A stretch of DNA of 64,000 bases, taken from positions 28,250,189 to 28,314,188 of the forward strand of contig NC_087064.1 of assembly GCF_963678635.1 (NCBI RefSeq), read 5' to 3'. How positions within the stretch are numbered: the stretch's first letter is position 1; each line of letters begins with the position of its first letter. The translations under genes were made by a program, and so were the position numbers. The DNA is from Symsagittifera roscoffensis. Its lineage: Eukaryota; Xenacoelomorpha; Acoela; Convolutidae. The notes beneath the pieces were generated by a model. It worked only from the letters and a program-made list of their open reading frames with translations. It searched no databases and was not told the DNA's origin. Positions 13,901 through 28,900 of this stretch are shown here, piece after piece.

Positions 13901-16900
13901 GCAGCCCTACAAACCAAGTCCTCCGTCCAAAACTTCATCAGTTTTCATGTCTACCCTCAAATAATCGCGAAAGGTCATCAATAGCATATTTAGAAGTTCC
14001 TGAAAACACAATAAAAACTTAGTTATTTCGATCGATATGGGTTTAGTAAACAATGTTAGATAAGCCCCTACTGTGGTAATCTGCAGTCTATTTTGACAGT
14101 GAGTTCTTTGCGTGTCCAGGATCCATAAATCCAGTATCTATTAAAGAAAAATGAGATAACACATTGTCAAAAACATTACTATCACTAAGCAGATCATGCT
14201 GAAAAATTACCCTTTCGGTCTTCGTTTCGATGAAATACGTCAAGGCATGTCGAATTCCATCCACAATGCTTCTAAAATTAAAATAGTGATTAATCGGAAT
14301 TATATCACTGAGGCGAGATTGCGCTTCGCAAATACTAGCGAGAACACGACAAAAAAGCAGCGCTATAAAGTGCAATAAGAAAAAGTATAAATAAGCCTCG
14401 AATTGAAAAAAAAAATCGGCTACGCCTTCGTACATACGACCTACTGCTTCCTAGAATCTATGAGTATCACACACTAACCACGGACGCTTAATTAATGACA
14501 AACACTAGCCACAAATAAGGCAAAGAACGGATGCAGTGCAATTTCCATCCAATGCTACAGCGAAATTTCCATATAAGTGAACACTTGTATTTGCAAGAAA
14601 TAATACATTAACGCTCGCAAGTGTAATGTTCAACAATATAACGGAGGCGGAGCGGATATTCGCACTACTTGTGATACAACACAAACGTAGCAAGGCAAAC
14701 TAGCCAACAAAAAATTCAGACGGAAGCCGCTAAGTCAAAAAATACTTTAAAAATTAGTTCAATCAAAATTTTCTTATCTTTGTCTCGTTTTGTTTTGATC
14801 AAAGATTATGTTAAAAATATAAATATATATGTCGAAAAAATTGACTGTGAAGTAAGCGGTAACAAAGCCGACCATACTTGAGGAGACATACGTCGAGCCA
14901 AAAAAAATAGTTTTCATAGCCCCCAATCAAAACACACGCATAAGAAAAAATTTTCGCGCATAAGAATTATTTTTCGCTAACCAAACGAAGCAATAAAAAG
15001 CTATTAAAACGATATAATATCAGCTGAAAATGTAAACCAAAAATGATAACAAAAGAAAACACCTCATACGTTACCAAATCGAAGCAGATAAATTTACACA
15101 ACATGAAAAGCAACTTTCGCAAGGATAAATAACATGTTTAACACATTTGTGATTTATTTCCAAATATCCATGAACACATGAAAACAGAAAAAAATCATCG
15201 AAAATCGAAAGTTGAAAACATAGCCAACGGAAAGTTGGAAAAAGTTAAAAAGAACAAGGAAACCGAAAAAAAAACTGATTGAATTCCACTGCAAAAAACA
15301 TACCAGGTTGAAACTCTTTGATCTTTACGAGCAAATTACGATTGACACTTTTTTGAAAAAAACTAATCCAATTTAAGAAAACTGGAGCAGTGGGTAAATT
15401 TTAATTCCTTGGGAAATATAAAAACGGAAATCCACATTCGAGACAAGAACTCGTCTACGTTTTTCGTGCCATATCCACTTTCGTAATTGGAGAGCGTAAA
15501 AAACCTTGTCTTTAGCAGCTGAACTTTAATCGCACTCATAAAAAATCATATATACCTAAGTGCATTCATAAATGCATTAGTATGGATGAATGTACTTATG
15601 TAGTTATTGTAGCAGTTTAAGACTTTCTGAAAAAAAGACATCATTCTTCTACGCTTCAAAAATTAAATTATTGTCAATCATATGTTTTCCTTTTTCCTTT
15701 TTTTGACCTTTTGAAAAACGGGGCGAAGCTTTGTGTTCGAGTGTGTTGTAGTTTTTTTTGTTTTCCACGCAAAATCAGGTACCACAAATAATTCTGACTG
15801 GGTTGATTGATAAATCAAATCGAAGTTATTTTAGTCTTGATTCTTACGTCATAAAATAGTTTCCAAGGTGATGATAACCATGATTAAGGCGATGGTAACT
15901 TAAATTGGTGATTCAGGCTATAAAAAAACTTGATTATTTTAAATAAAAACTAGTTTTGAAAAGAAGCTTTATCCTGAGGAAAAGATTCAAAAAAACTTTT
16001 GTTCTTTTTTTGCAAACTGTTGTCGATTATCCCTAAATTCCTAAACTTTTTGGGTGTGCTAAACTTTTCGGGTAATTTATAGTTATCTCGTCACACTCTG
16101 CATAAAAAACGAAACTATTTTCAAGAACTTATTAATTTGAAGAACTTTTATTTGTAGTTTTTAAGAATATGGTCGGACCAATATGTGATACTTGCACAGC
16201 AACCGCTTACCCTTGTATATCATTTGTTTTCGGAGTTAAGCTTATAATTAGCTTTCTTTCCCGTGAAACGTTGAAATAGGTTTGACACTTGGAAATAACT
16301 TCAATTTGCAGAAATTGTCAGAAATACACCACTCTTCAATAAAATTGAAAACTCTGTGCACTTCAAAAAAATTCATGGTTGGCACTTTTTTTACTTATAG
16401 ACGAAGCTGCGCTTCAAAAACACTAGCTAGAACACAAAAAATAGCTTTATAAAGTGAATTTTTTTTAAAAAAAAAGAAGTCAGCCTCCATTTAGTAAAAC
16501 TTTGCAACGTATTGGCTTCGAACCTAAAAGCTCGAGAATTGGCGTCTCACGCCCTGCCCTCTCGTTTTATTATTGTTATTTTCTTTGGAACAAACAGCTT
16601 TTTTCGGATCATTTGATGAAATAAAAATGGATCAACTGTGTTAACTTATTACAATTCCAAAGTCATGATATCAAAAAGCCGTAAAGATGCCACCAAAAGT
16701 TCCACCAATATTTGCTGTGACTAAAAAGAATGGTCTTAGGTTAAAAAGAGAATGGTCATAGTATTGCACTAACGCTCACTTAAGTTCGTTAGTGTAATGA
16801 ACTACTAAAAAAGAACTCTAAATTACCTATTAGAAAAAACTGGGTCAATGGGTAATTTTTTAATTCTGCTGTAAACTCTGTCCGTTATTGTAATTTATTC

Positions 16901-19900
16901 ATTCATGTTTTTTGCGCCATTTGCACTTTTCTATTAGAAAACATGATGTGCTTTCCATTCAGCAAATGAATTAATGAGAGTCAACTACTTCTTAAAAATA
17001 AGAAAAACCACAAAACTTAGATAAATCACTTCGTTCATAAACGGTTAAAAAGTAGATTTGTGCTCCAAAGTTTGTATTTTAGCCGTTTTCCTTTAGTTTA
17101 CTTACTTTCTCTTCCCTGACTTCGTAGGGGTCGATACTTCGCACGACTGTCCCGTCTGACTATCTCCCGATTTATGTCTTGACTTTTTGGTCTTTTGCTC
17201 CCCACTGCCACCAACGCCTACAGGCGAAGGAATACCGGTGCACTCTTTCAGCGATATCCTCGCTAGTTTTTTGTCCCTATCTGAGATCGAGACTGTTTTA
17301 ATGTCTTCCACAGCTGGATCGGATCTGAACTTGGCTGACGTTTTGGAAACCAGATCAGTTACGAGGTCGTCTTCCACGTTCACTTTCATCGGATCCGCGT
17401 ATGGCACTAAACATTAACGAACGTCTCAGCAAAAATTTGATATTATTCACTTTGGGCAATAGTTTGTCCACTAGCTTTCTATACCCGAAAGATTTAGGAA
17501 ACTAATGAATCGAATACATGCTCGAATATTTACCATCTGTCTGTCACAAATCATAAAATTCACCAACAGCACCAAATAATTTAGCAATCCAGGAAACTAA
17601 TGAATCGAATACATGCTCGAATATTTACCATCTGTCTGTCACAAATCATAAAATTCACCAACAGCACCAAATAATTTAGCAATCCATTTGACTCAATCTA
17701 AATTATCGTACATGGGTTCGAATAATGACTGATGATTAGTTTACGTCAGTTTACTAAACAATTACCACGAACTGGGAACTAGAAAGATGATGACGTCGAA
17801 ACTATTTTGGAAGGATGTTTCCAATACTCCAACAAAATAGTGAACCAGGCTAAATCGGACACGATTTCAAGACACGAGGATTTTATTCTTGGCAAGCGAT
17901 ACAAACCGCATATCAATTATACCTAATGAATTTAAATACAGAGGCGAAGCTGCGCTTCGCAAACACTAGCCACAACACACAAAAGGCAAAAAGAGAAATA
18001 AGCCTCGAATTAGCAAAAATTCGTCTACGTCGACGAAAATTTCATTTGACGAGTTAGGTTGGAAAAAAGGAGGTTTATTCTAAGGCACTAACGCTCGCAA
18101 GCTGGCCAGTGTGAAAAACATACCTGATTTGCTCCGATCAAAGACTTCTTTATTTAGCCCCTGGCGACTGTCAGACTTCGGAATGTGGTCTCTACTGCCC
18201 ACAGCACTGGACTCACTGCTCCTATCGCTTCCTCCCCCTCCTCCCCTTGCACTGGGGGGCTGACTCCTGCAGTGCTTTGCAATCCACGACTCCATCTTCA
18301 GTTCCTTCGGGGAGATCCTGTCTTCGGGATTTGTCTTACAGCACCTGCAATGTATCAGCGTCATCATCGCTTACTTTTCTGTTACGCTCAAAACAAGTTT
18401 TCACAGCTGATCTCTTTTATCCACTTGATTTAACTCTAAAGCCAGTCAAAATTTTGAAAAAATAATTCAAGGGAGCCTTCGTAATTAGCATGTTCGACAC
18501 GCACACCGTTATCATATGGCATGTCACAAACGTGGGTTATTATTAGTCGATATATTTAAGCGCTGATTCAAATTAAGATACTTACTTTTTAAAAATCATA
18601 ATGACTCAGACTTACTTTTCAATGAATTCGGCAGCTTCTTTCGATGCTTTTTCGGGCACTGGAGGAGTCACGGTTCCTCTGCCCACTTGGAAAATGATGA
18701 ACAAAGGGTCAATCTGAAACAAAACACATCACTCTTAATTTTACGATATTTACAATAACTCGTTTCATGACGCCGAAAACTAATAAGCTTAATTTTATGC
18801 TTTATATAAATGATCGTTTACCTATCATTATCACCAAAAACAATTAAGCGCCCTTCAATTTCGTGACAAACTCCACTTTCTTAAAACTGACTTTACTTAC
18901 CCCATGGAACGGAATCTTTCCACTGATCATTTCGATGACCGTGCAACCCAAAGACCAGACATCTGCAGTGTACGTGTAACCACGAGGACATGCTATCACC
19001 TCTGGTGCCAAGAAGTTGGGCGTCCCTGAAATACATGCAATAACATCAAGCTGCTTGGGTCAACTTTTTGAAAGTTTAGTTTTACTCTTTCATCAATGAA
19101 GATGGAGAGCCACATACTGAAAACAATGGAAAAATTGCTCGAATAGAATAGACACCTTTCATGTTGGTATTGAGAAGGTTGCTGATCTTGGACAATTGTT
19201 TGGATGTTCCGAAGTCAGCTATCTTCATGATGGGACACTCTTTATTGTTGAGATCCACGAGCACGTTCGCACCCTTGATGTCCCTGTGAATCACTTCATG
19301 CTCATGCTGAAACATGAATATTGCTAGTAACAATCTACATTCTGATCTCAGGAAAGGCAATATAGTTTTTTAAATGGCATTTAAAAAAAGAACGGCTGCA
19401 AAATGATACCGCTTTTAGACACAAATTTACACGTGTTTACCATTGTTGCAACATATTTTGTATATATTGTAACAATGAATAAAATGTGTTTTAAGTTGTG
19501 CTTCACTCCAAAAAAGAAAAAAATATCAATCAAAGAACACAAATTTGCACAAGCGCAGAAGACAACTCAACCTGTTAAAATATATTGACTAGAGAAAAGA
19601 AAGAAGTGTAAAAATTACTTGTAAGTCGAAAAAACTAAATCTAGCAAAATTCCATACTTTTGTCTGGGATGAGATTCATAAACAGCTTTAACAAGCATAG
19701 AGAATCAATGACCTAGTGGCAACTAAGGCTTGGTTAAAAAAAAAACTTGGGTCGAATCGTTAAGCCGAAGACGAAACTATAGCCATGAAAAATTCAAGCA
19801 AGCCATAAAATTTTTGAAATACAACTTTCTAAGATCCATACCTCCTGGAAGAGGCAAAACTTTATTACAAAATTCACTTATGACACTTTTTTATTAGCCA

Positions 19901-22900
19901 CCCTTTTTATTAGCCCCTGCTCAATGCAGAAACAACCGCGGAGGACGGTGATCTTATCCATTTCGCCGCAGCCGATACCACCTTGAGGAGGCGGATGACT
20001 CTGGGACCCGTACAACAGTGACCGAAGTAGGATTCGAACGACCGACCCTCGAGTTGAGAGACGCGTGCCTTACCCCACTCGGCCACCTACTACGCAATAC
20101 AAGTTGACTAAGCCGATACAACATAAGCCGAACCCGTTTAGCCAAAGAAAACTAAAAATCGGAGTTGGTAAATCTACAACACAGAGGCGAAGTTGCACTT
20201 CGCATACACAATCAAAAATATGACCGACAACGCTACTGGGAAAAACTGAATGAGTCTACAAAATTTCTTAAGTGACGCACACCAACTATGAGTCTACATA
20301 AATACTAAGTGACGCAAGCCAATAATGACGCATTAGCAGTACCAGTCAATTTGAAAAAAAAAATTACCAACTAACATGCCTCAATTTATAGAGCGGACGC
20401 ATTTTAACTAGCATACGAAAAAAATTCATTCGACAAAACATGCGACCCTGCTGAGGTTCGAACCCTCTTATTTTGGTGCTATTCTCCTTCCCTACCTCTA
20501 CGCTACAGAAACATATCACCTTGAAGCTAAAGTGCTATTTGTAATACAATAGTGTGTGTTATTATCCTTAGAATTTGCTGTACTTAATCGCTGGTTATTG
20601 ATCTTATGCATATACTACAATAAAAGAGCATTTTGAAAAAGAGCACTAATATTTGCGACTTAGGTTGGAAAAAAAGTGAGTTCGTAATATCACACTAGCT
20701 TTGCTTGTGTAAACAGAGAAACTTTAAATTTGTGTAAAAACTGTTTGAATCAACAATTGAAGAACCCAAAATTGCAACCGAAACAGCTTGCAGATATGAA
20801 TTGCACTTGAAAACAAAAACGCAAAACTAGCCGAAGAAAGTAGGACGAAAACCACAAATCCGAAAATATGAAAATATTTGAAATTAATTACTACCTCAAT
20901 GAACTAAGAGGTAGTTTTGCTTAAAACTTTCAAGAAATTAAGCATGTCAGCAGAAGTGAGAATTTAAGCAGAATTTGTAAGCAACGTTGCTTAGGGTAAA
21001 AACTATCCTGCCTGCAAGTCTATTGCTCTCGCAAATGAACAAATAGCAAGATTGGTTGATCTTGCGAAAAAATGGATGACGTATAAGTGAGAAGGTTTTT
21101 TTTGTTCCGACCCTAGAAAATGAGGAGGAACTTTGTATTCAGGTTGGTTTTAGCGAGACAAACCAGCTTGAAATTTTTGGTCCAATTTCGAGCGAAAGAG
21201 GTGAGTAAAATTATCGTAATGGGTGGAGTGTTATATCATATCAAAGTCATTTCAGCCCTGATTCGACCGGCATTAAAGATATTTAAAAACTTTAAAAAGT
21301 TGTTCCAGTGTCGAGAAAAACCGGTTTGAAAATTTTGTCAAGCTTCGAGTAAGTAAACCAAGCGAGCAGGCTTTCTATAGAAAAACAAGCCATAAGAAAT
21401 TTAGTTCAACTCCAGTATAATTTTTTTTTGAAAATATTTTAGCGCCATCTTTGGAACAGAAAATTTCAAAACAATTTCAGCAAAAAAAATTGAACTAAAA
21501 ATCTTTTTTTTTTGGTTTTTTTTCGACTTAAATCGTAGCCCGATTTGCTTATCTTACTATTACTGTCGAATATGCCCAAATTCTCGGTTTTCGTCAGACC
21601 CTTTTATCACACGACTCGCAAAAAACCACACTGAATAAAAAATGAAAAAGTGCTTTTGTTATTTTTAGAAGATTATGGTCGGAAAATTCTGTGCTGCTTA
21701 CACAACTACCGGCTATCATTGTTTAAATGTGAATTTTTAAAAGTTTTTTAGCCATTGTTATAAAATATGAATTAAATTTGTTTTAAAACTGTTATTGTTT
21801 TTAATTATTTCATCAGTCTCTCATTTTATTTTATGCATTGTCCTGATTTTGTTTAGGTTCATTAAAAAACTTTATGATATTCATATTGAAATTAATTGCA
21901 GGCTAATACAGTGCCCGTATTCTTCACAGAAATAATAGACCCTACTCCCCTAGAATATTCACCACTCCAAATTTTACTGAATGGACCTACCGGAATTTTA
22001 TACCATAACATTTATGCCCATTTTAAGTTTATGAAAAATAACCCAGTTTTGAGCACTCCAAAAAAAGGTTTTTGGACGCAGAAAATGTTTCGTCTGGAGT
22101 AAATATCAAAAATTTTATGCCAATTTTAGTCTTCAAAAATCTTTGGCTAGATTTCACCTATAAATCAGAATTATTCCAAAGTTGCGGTACCCCTCTGATA
22201 ATTTTTAACCCCTCCCCGCAATGAAAAACACATATGTGTTCAAAAATTGTCTACCCGCCCAGTAATTTTCGACTGCCCGAGAATTAAGTACTGCAAGTAT
22301 CAGCAAAAATTAGATTTTTGTTATTTTACTTATTTTTCTTTCTTCATTATATTTTTGTTATTTTGTTTTATATGCAACTGAATTTATTGTTCGAGTGTTA
22401 CCAAATTATTTGTTTAACTCTTGAGTTAATATGACCTTAAATACCTTGTGGTTTCCATGTTCTCGTCTGTAGAACTTTAAGCTATTGGTCAAACGAGTTT
22501 GTCCTTCGTTAGAGGATATTTGTAGAATTTCACGATTACGGCAGTTTTTTGAAGTCGCAGTATCTAACTACTGACTGGACTCGCGAAATTAACTTACCAA
22601 ATAAATGAGCCCATCGAGAATCTGGTTCGTAAACTGAGCAGCAGTTGCGTCCGGAAGTCCTCCTCTGTAGTGCGAAGTGAGGAAGTTGGACAGACTACCC
22701 CCGTTAACGAATTCCATGAAGATGTAGAATTTGCCCACTTCTGGGTCCACGTGGTGTCCCAGGAATTTCACAATGTTTTGGTGCTTGAGACGCATGTGCA
22801 GCTGAATCTCATCACGCAACACCTGCATGGAGCCACTAAGAGCACAAAAATTTCATGTCATTACATTGAACACAGTCAATTAAGTCCTCCGACAAAGATG

Positions 22901-25900
22901 ATCCTAAAGTTCTCAAAATGCCATGAATTCATCGACTCTTTTCAGGATTTATCGCCAATTTAAATTTTCGTTTAACTTTTGCAAACCAGTAATTTTATAT
23001 TTCCCCGAGTTCTCATAAAACAGTACGTGAGACTGAAAAACCCTATTTATCACCGCAAGCAACTTCCGAAAAACGCATTTAGATGCAGTTTTTGGGCGCT
23101 TTTGATTTAAAAAATCGGTATATTTACTCCGCGGGCGTCCATTTTGATTTTATTAACATTTTCAATAATATTTTTTCCAAAGCCAACAAGGCTGAAACCA
23201 TGTTTTGATTTGAAAATAAAGCAATGGTTTTTTATAACACGGCTTTTACCTGCCATTTTCTGACGATCCTCTGAATCCCATTTCGATCACTTTGAGAGCA
23301 AATACAGCATCTGTATCTTTATCCACAGCCTTGAACACTTTTCCGTATGCACCCGATCCCAAGTATGCTTTCTCTCCATTGGGCCTAGTCAGAATTTCGA
23401 AGTTTGTGATCTGCTGCTGTCTGCTCGATGGCGCGATCGGATTCTTGTCCGGGAACAATTCAGACTTTAAAGTCTCGTAGAGCCTGTAAACAAAGGGAGC
23501 TAGAAACAACAATCTCAATACATCACGCAAGGCAGCACTTTATTCAAACCGCTGTTGACCCCGGACTTAATCCTATTCTGTACATTTCTTGACTGGTAAT
23601 ATGGCCTAAGCTTTGAAAAGAGGGCACTGTACAGTGACAATTGATATGACATAAAAACTATTGTACACACGCTGCCCGTCATTTAAGCTCTTACAGGTAG
23701 AAACAATTTCAAAAAATTAGCAGGGGCTCAACAGCGGTTCTCTGTGAAAAGCTGAACAACTGATATGTTGGTCTTTTGTACAAATTTAGTGCCCATTTTC
23801 TAACCTGTCTCGGTGTATTTCCGAAGGAAAGTACACTTGGAAGTCGTCCAGTTTGTTCACATACATCAGCAGGCATCTCCCGTCGTTCATGTACGTGCTG
23901 AAACGAGTTCCCAATAAAATCTGAAGAAAACTTACAAAGCGATAAACCAGCCGAATCAACCCGAGGAGAAACAATTTAAGCCGAAAAAATTCAAATTCCC
24001 TCCCACTGAAGACATTCACACACGCCCACGAACACTTTCTGCGGTCGTCGAACGACCAATTATAAAGCTAATGAGCCGATAAAATATAGGCTGAAACCTA
24101 TTAATCCGAAAAAAAACAATGAAGTTTTATTAAATCGAGCTGGTAAAATTACAAACCAACATAAAAAGCAAATTTCGAATAAGAAGGATATTGTAAATGA
24201 TAACAAGCTCATAATCTGTCTGTTAAGAAAACTCAACAGACATTTTTTGAAGAGATGAGTCCAAGTGAGTCCTGCGAACTAAAATATTTACGTGAAAATT
24301 TACGGCAATTATTTACAAGTGTAAAGACCTATACTTTGAGTAAAAATTGTTCGAATCAGAAAAGTTGAAGCTGATTAAATTAGCAGACCAAAATGATCAG
24401 ACAACTGATAGCACCACAGCACAAAAACTTCCATGCAGAAACATTTCAATTTTCAAAAAGTAACTGGACTCGATCCCCCACGCCTTTGTCGCTGCTTTAC
24501 CTTTAAGCGCAGCGGGTAAAATATACAGCAGGAACTTGATATGAAAATAAAGTAATCTGATAAATTCTCGGAACAAAGTTATTAACAGGAAACGTTCCAG
24601 GTTGCAACACAAAACCCAGTTGCACTTGAGATACAAAAAAGAATGACTATCAATATTCGCAGATGAACCGAAAAATCGAAGAAACAATTTAGTTCCAAAA
24701 ACAAAAATTTCAAAACAAATCCTTTATCTCCGATTTGAACTTCTTGCACCTTTGGAAATTTCACAAAAAAGGCGAAGCGAAGCTTCTCATTACTTGCAAT
24801 ACAACACATTCATTGCATGACAAACTAACATACAGAAAGTGACGAAAACGGTCGAAAATATCAAAATAGTTGATCTGTCAGAAATTTTTCTACATTGAAC
24901 ACTTTGTCTTGAAAAAATCCTTTCAAGAAAAAATGCCAAGTAAGACCATTGAATGTTAAACAATTATCGAAACAAAACATACAAAGCGGCAACAAAGCCG
25001 AAAATTCTTGAGCAGACACACGTTGCGCCTAAAAAGAATTGTTTTCAGTAGAAAAATTAACAACTCAAAAAAGATTTTAAAAAACTTTTTGCTAGTCAAA
25101 CGGCTCAAAAAGAAGCATCTAAGCTGATATATCAAAGAAATAAGAAAAAAAAAAAAGAAAAACTGATACAAAACTCGGAGTTAAATTTAAAACCAATATT
25201 ACGAGCATTTAAAATGCAGACAATCTCAATTTCCATTTGTAACTTTTAGCGTACAGACAAATCATATGCGCAGTCAATTCAGTACCCATGCTATTAATTC
25301 AGCGGTTACAAAACATACTGATTGATTGTCATTTCTTCCATTCTGTAAACAAAGTTCTTTACCGGAAAAAAAACAACTGCCGGTTGCAACACCATTGCTT
25401 TTCGCGAGGGTAAACAGAAGGTTCGACACAGAGGCAAAGCTTCGCAAACACTATCAAGAACACGACAAAAAGCAGCTCTATACAAAGCAAGAATAAACAT
25501 TAGAAATAAGCCTCGAATTAGTAAAAAAAAAAACTTCTGCTACCTCTGAGATGATCACTTTTATTTGCGAGTCAGGTTAGAAAAAAAGAAGGTTCATAAT
25601 AACACACTAAGCTGATCGCAAGTGTAAGCAAAGGAAATGAACTGAATTTTAAAAAATCAAACCGCGAAAACTCAAATTTTAGAGTGATAAATTTTATGAT
25701 TTTTTCTTCAAAAAAAAGAAACAAACAAATGAATCAAATTACCAAGACTACAGGTTTTGCTATTTTTTTTTCAGGAAAAAATTTTAAATTAGTTCACGCT
25801 TAAATTCGATTTTTAAGCAAATTTTGATTTATTTGCGTTCCTGAACTTCTATTCCAGCAAAATTCCTGAACAACTCCCAATCATAGTCTCGACAATTTTT

Positions 25901-28900
25901 CCCGAAAGCGCATTAACCATTAAATTAGAATGTGCAATAAAAAATAGAAATGAGCCTCGAAATAATAAAAATGCGACTAGGTCTCGATTTCGGTCTGCGA
26001 CATAAAGATTAAGAGCCTCACGCACTAACCACTTAACACATCCGAAACACTAGCCACAAATAAAGCAGAAAACAGATGCTATGAAATTTCCAAAGCTAGA
26101 TCGTGATTATAGCCTGAGTGCCACCAAACAAGTGAACACTTTCCACTTTCAATGAACACTTTTATTTGAGAGCTAGGATTTAAAAAAATGTTCGTACTAA
26201 TGCACTAGCTGCTCGCTGGTTTCAAACGTGTAAAAACTGACTGACAATTTTTGAGAACTTTTCTCAACTTTCGAAGGGAAAAATATATCAGGTTAAACTT
26301 GATATAGCTTAAACATGAAAAAATTCTTTCGTTAAACATGCAAAATTTTTATGCTTAAACATGGGAGATAGCTGCCACTCGCATTTAAATATAGTATAGA
26401 TTATTCGTTTTCTTGCTAATTTTTGACGATTCTAAAACTAAAGAAATCAAAAGTCAAACCGCGAAAAAGTAAATTTGAGCCAGAGTAAATTTTAAGACTT
26501 TTCCAGAAAAAAACGAAACAAAAAAACAATCATCAAGACTTATATAAGAGTCAAGTCTGAAAAAATCATAGCCAACTGACGGTTGGAAAAGAGTAATGAA
26601 CGCAATGAAACTTGTTTTTGCTGACTTGTTTTTTTTTCAAAAATCCTCATCTTTTGAATTTCGAAGAAAAAAATAGATGGCCTTAAAGCTCTTTGAATTT
26701 GTTAAACAACTTTGTTAAAATTGACCCCATTTGAGAAAACTGGATCAATAGGCAAAACTTTTTTTTTCACTGGGATATCTGATAATTAATTTTCATTTTC
26801 GAAATTAGAAGTCGATCACATTTTTCGTGGCCTTTACAATTTTGCTGTTCGATACCTTTTAACAACAGAAATGCACTGACCTCAAAAAAAAATTGCAAGT
26901 CAAACCGCGAAAAATTAAAAATTAAGCGTGAACAATATTTAAGATTTTTTCCTGAAAAAAATTCTTTAAAAAAATCAGCAAGACCTATATAAGAGTCCTC
27001 ACAACCGTTCATCACTCTTAAAAATCATCATGACCTAGATTAGATTCTGAACTACCTGTACAAGAGACGGCAAATCGGCCAACGGTTTTTGTCAAAAGTT
27101 GATCCCTTTTTTGCAGAAAATGTTTTGAACTTTTGAAGTTTTTTTTTATTCCAACGGCGCTAAGAAATATCAACACAGAGGCGAAGTTGTACTTCGCATA
27201 CACAAGCAAAAATATGACCGATAACGCTACTGGGAACAATTGAATGAGTAAAACTGTAAAACTGAATGAGTAAAAGTGACGCACGCCAATTATGAATCTA
27301 TAAAATGCTAAGTGACGCAAGCGCAAGCCAATTATGACGCATTAGCAGTACCAGTCGATTTGAAAAAAAAAGAAATCAAATAACTAACATACCTCAACTT
27401 ATAGAGCGGACGCAATTCAAGTAGTATACGAAAAAGTTCAGAAAGAACATCCGACGCTGCCCACGTTTGAAACCTCTTATTTTGTTGCTGATCTCATTCC
27501 CTACCTCTACGCTACAGATATATGATAAATTGAAGCTAAAGTGCTATTTGGAATATTATAGTCTGTGTTTTAATATCCTTAGCATTGTTTCAACAATATT
27601 TGCGACTTAGGCTGAAAAAAAAGATAGTTCATACTGTAACACTAGCTTTGCTTGTGTAAAAATAAACTGTTCAATAAAAATTTCATGGCTTAACCTTCTA
27701 TGAATCGCTTCGCCCATTCACATTTAAAAACTTTTTTAAAAAGCACATTTAAACTCACATTTAGAAACTCTGAAAAGGACTGAGTGCTTACTTGACAGCA
27801 GCGAGGTCCGAAGCTGTGAATTGCCAGTTGGTATGTTTGGGGTCAATCAAAAGCAGATCGAAGCTCTAAACCGAAGCAAAGCAAGTCAATCGGACTGTCC
27901 CAAATAAATCAACACGGAAAGGACTACAGTAGCAATGAACTTGAAGTGGCTATGAATGGCTAAAAGGTAGGTGGGTCTCATGATTGCTCACTCCAAAATT
28001 TATAAAACTAATACCAAAATAACAGCTGCTGGACAGAAATACAGCTTTATTTTGTTTTCATTATTCAGACTAGATATATGTCTCACCTCTATAGGTCCAG
28101 GCACGTTTGCCCCGTATGAACAAGGTCCTCTGTGTATAATAAGGTTGGCGGGCACGAACTCATAGGTGCGATGGGCACTGGCACTAGTGGCATGAGTCAC
28201 TTGCTCTATCACCAGCACTGGGTACTCACAGAAAGATTTGGAGGTGTCCTCTCCCACGAACAGAAAAAACTGCATCCAGAACTCAAACAGCTGCGCCTGT
28301 GACAAAAAACACGGTTGTTATTTACAGTTTTTCTTCATCTTGCATCAAATACTGCATATATACCGACACGCTCGGGGAAAGAAATTGAGCAAACGCTTTT
28401 TGCCTCTTTTCCACCACATCTCCAATTTTCAGCTTTCTTAGTTCTCTTATTTATTACACTGAGGCCAAGCTGCGCTTCGAAAACACACGCGAGAAAACGA
28501 CAAAAAATTAGCTGTAAAAAAAGAAAATCAGCTGTAAAAAAGAAGTAAAAATAAGCCTTGAAAATTATGAAATAAAATAAGCTTAAGACATCCGCACTAT
28601 CTTTGCATGTAATAATTGGTGAGCATGAAGCCACATTATGTATGAATTATGCATTTCAAAAAAAATTACCAGATATACTGAGCTGAAAAATTTCAGTTTT
28701 CATATTTGTACTATCGTTTGAAACAAAAAACTTCATTCGGTTCAATTGATGATCCAAAATTCATAATTTGTGTTGAATATTTATAATCGAATGCCAAAGC
28801 ATATGCTTGAAATTTCTAACAAAAAAATAAAAACGCCGTAAAGGTGCCCCAAAATTGGCACCTTTTTTTTGCAAGGTTGGAAAAAAGATATACTCGCACT

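Larger units (their letters stand above)
19307..22597. other. ASK intron 14, repeat-filled
   Basis: Holds a tRNA-like SINE head (20033-20098), a long SINE-C (20179-20716) and an R3-type repeat (21100-21340). No gene is seen in the rest. Splitting the kinase domain here is an ordinary intron effect. Confidence 0.65.
23898..27791. other. ASK intron 11, repeat-filled
   Basis: Contains SINE-B pieces (24040-24200, 24772-25190), SINE-K copies (25427, 25928), an R2 copy (26568-27020) and a SINE-C copy (27170-27660). No gene recognised. Confidence 0.65.

Noticed and set aside
20033-20098. Functional tRNA gene on minus strand
   Set aside because: D-arm and B-box sequences are good, but T stem and acceptor stem do not pair. 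It is a SINE-type head.
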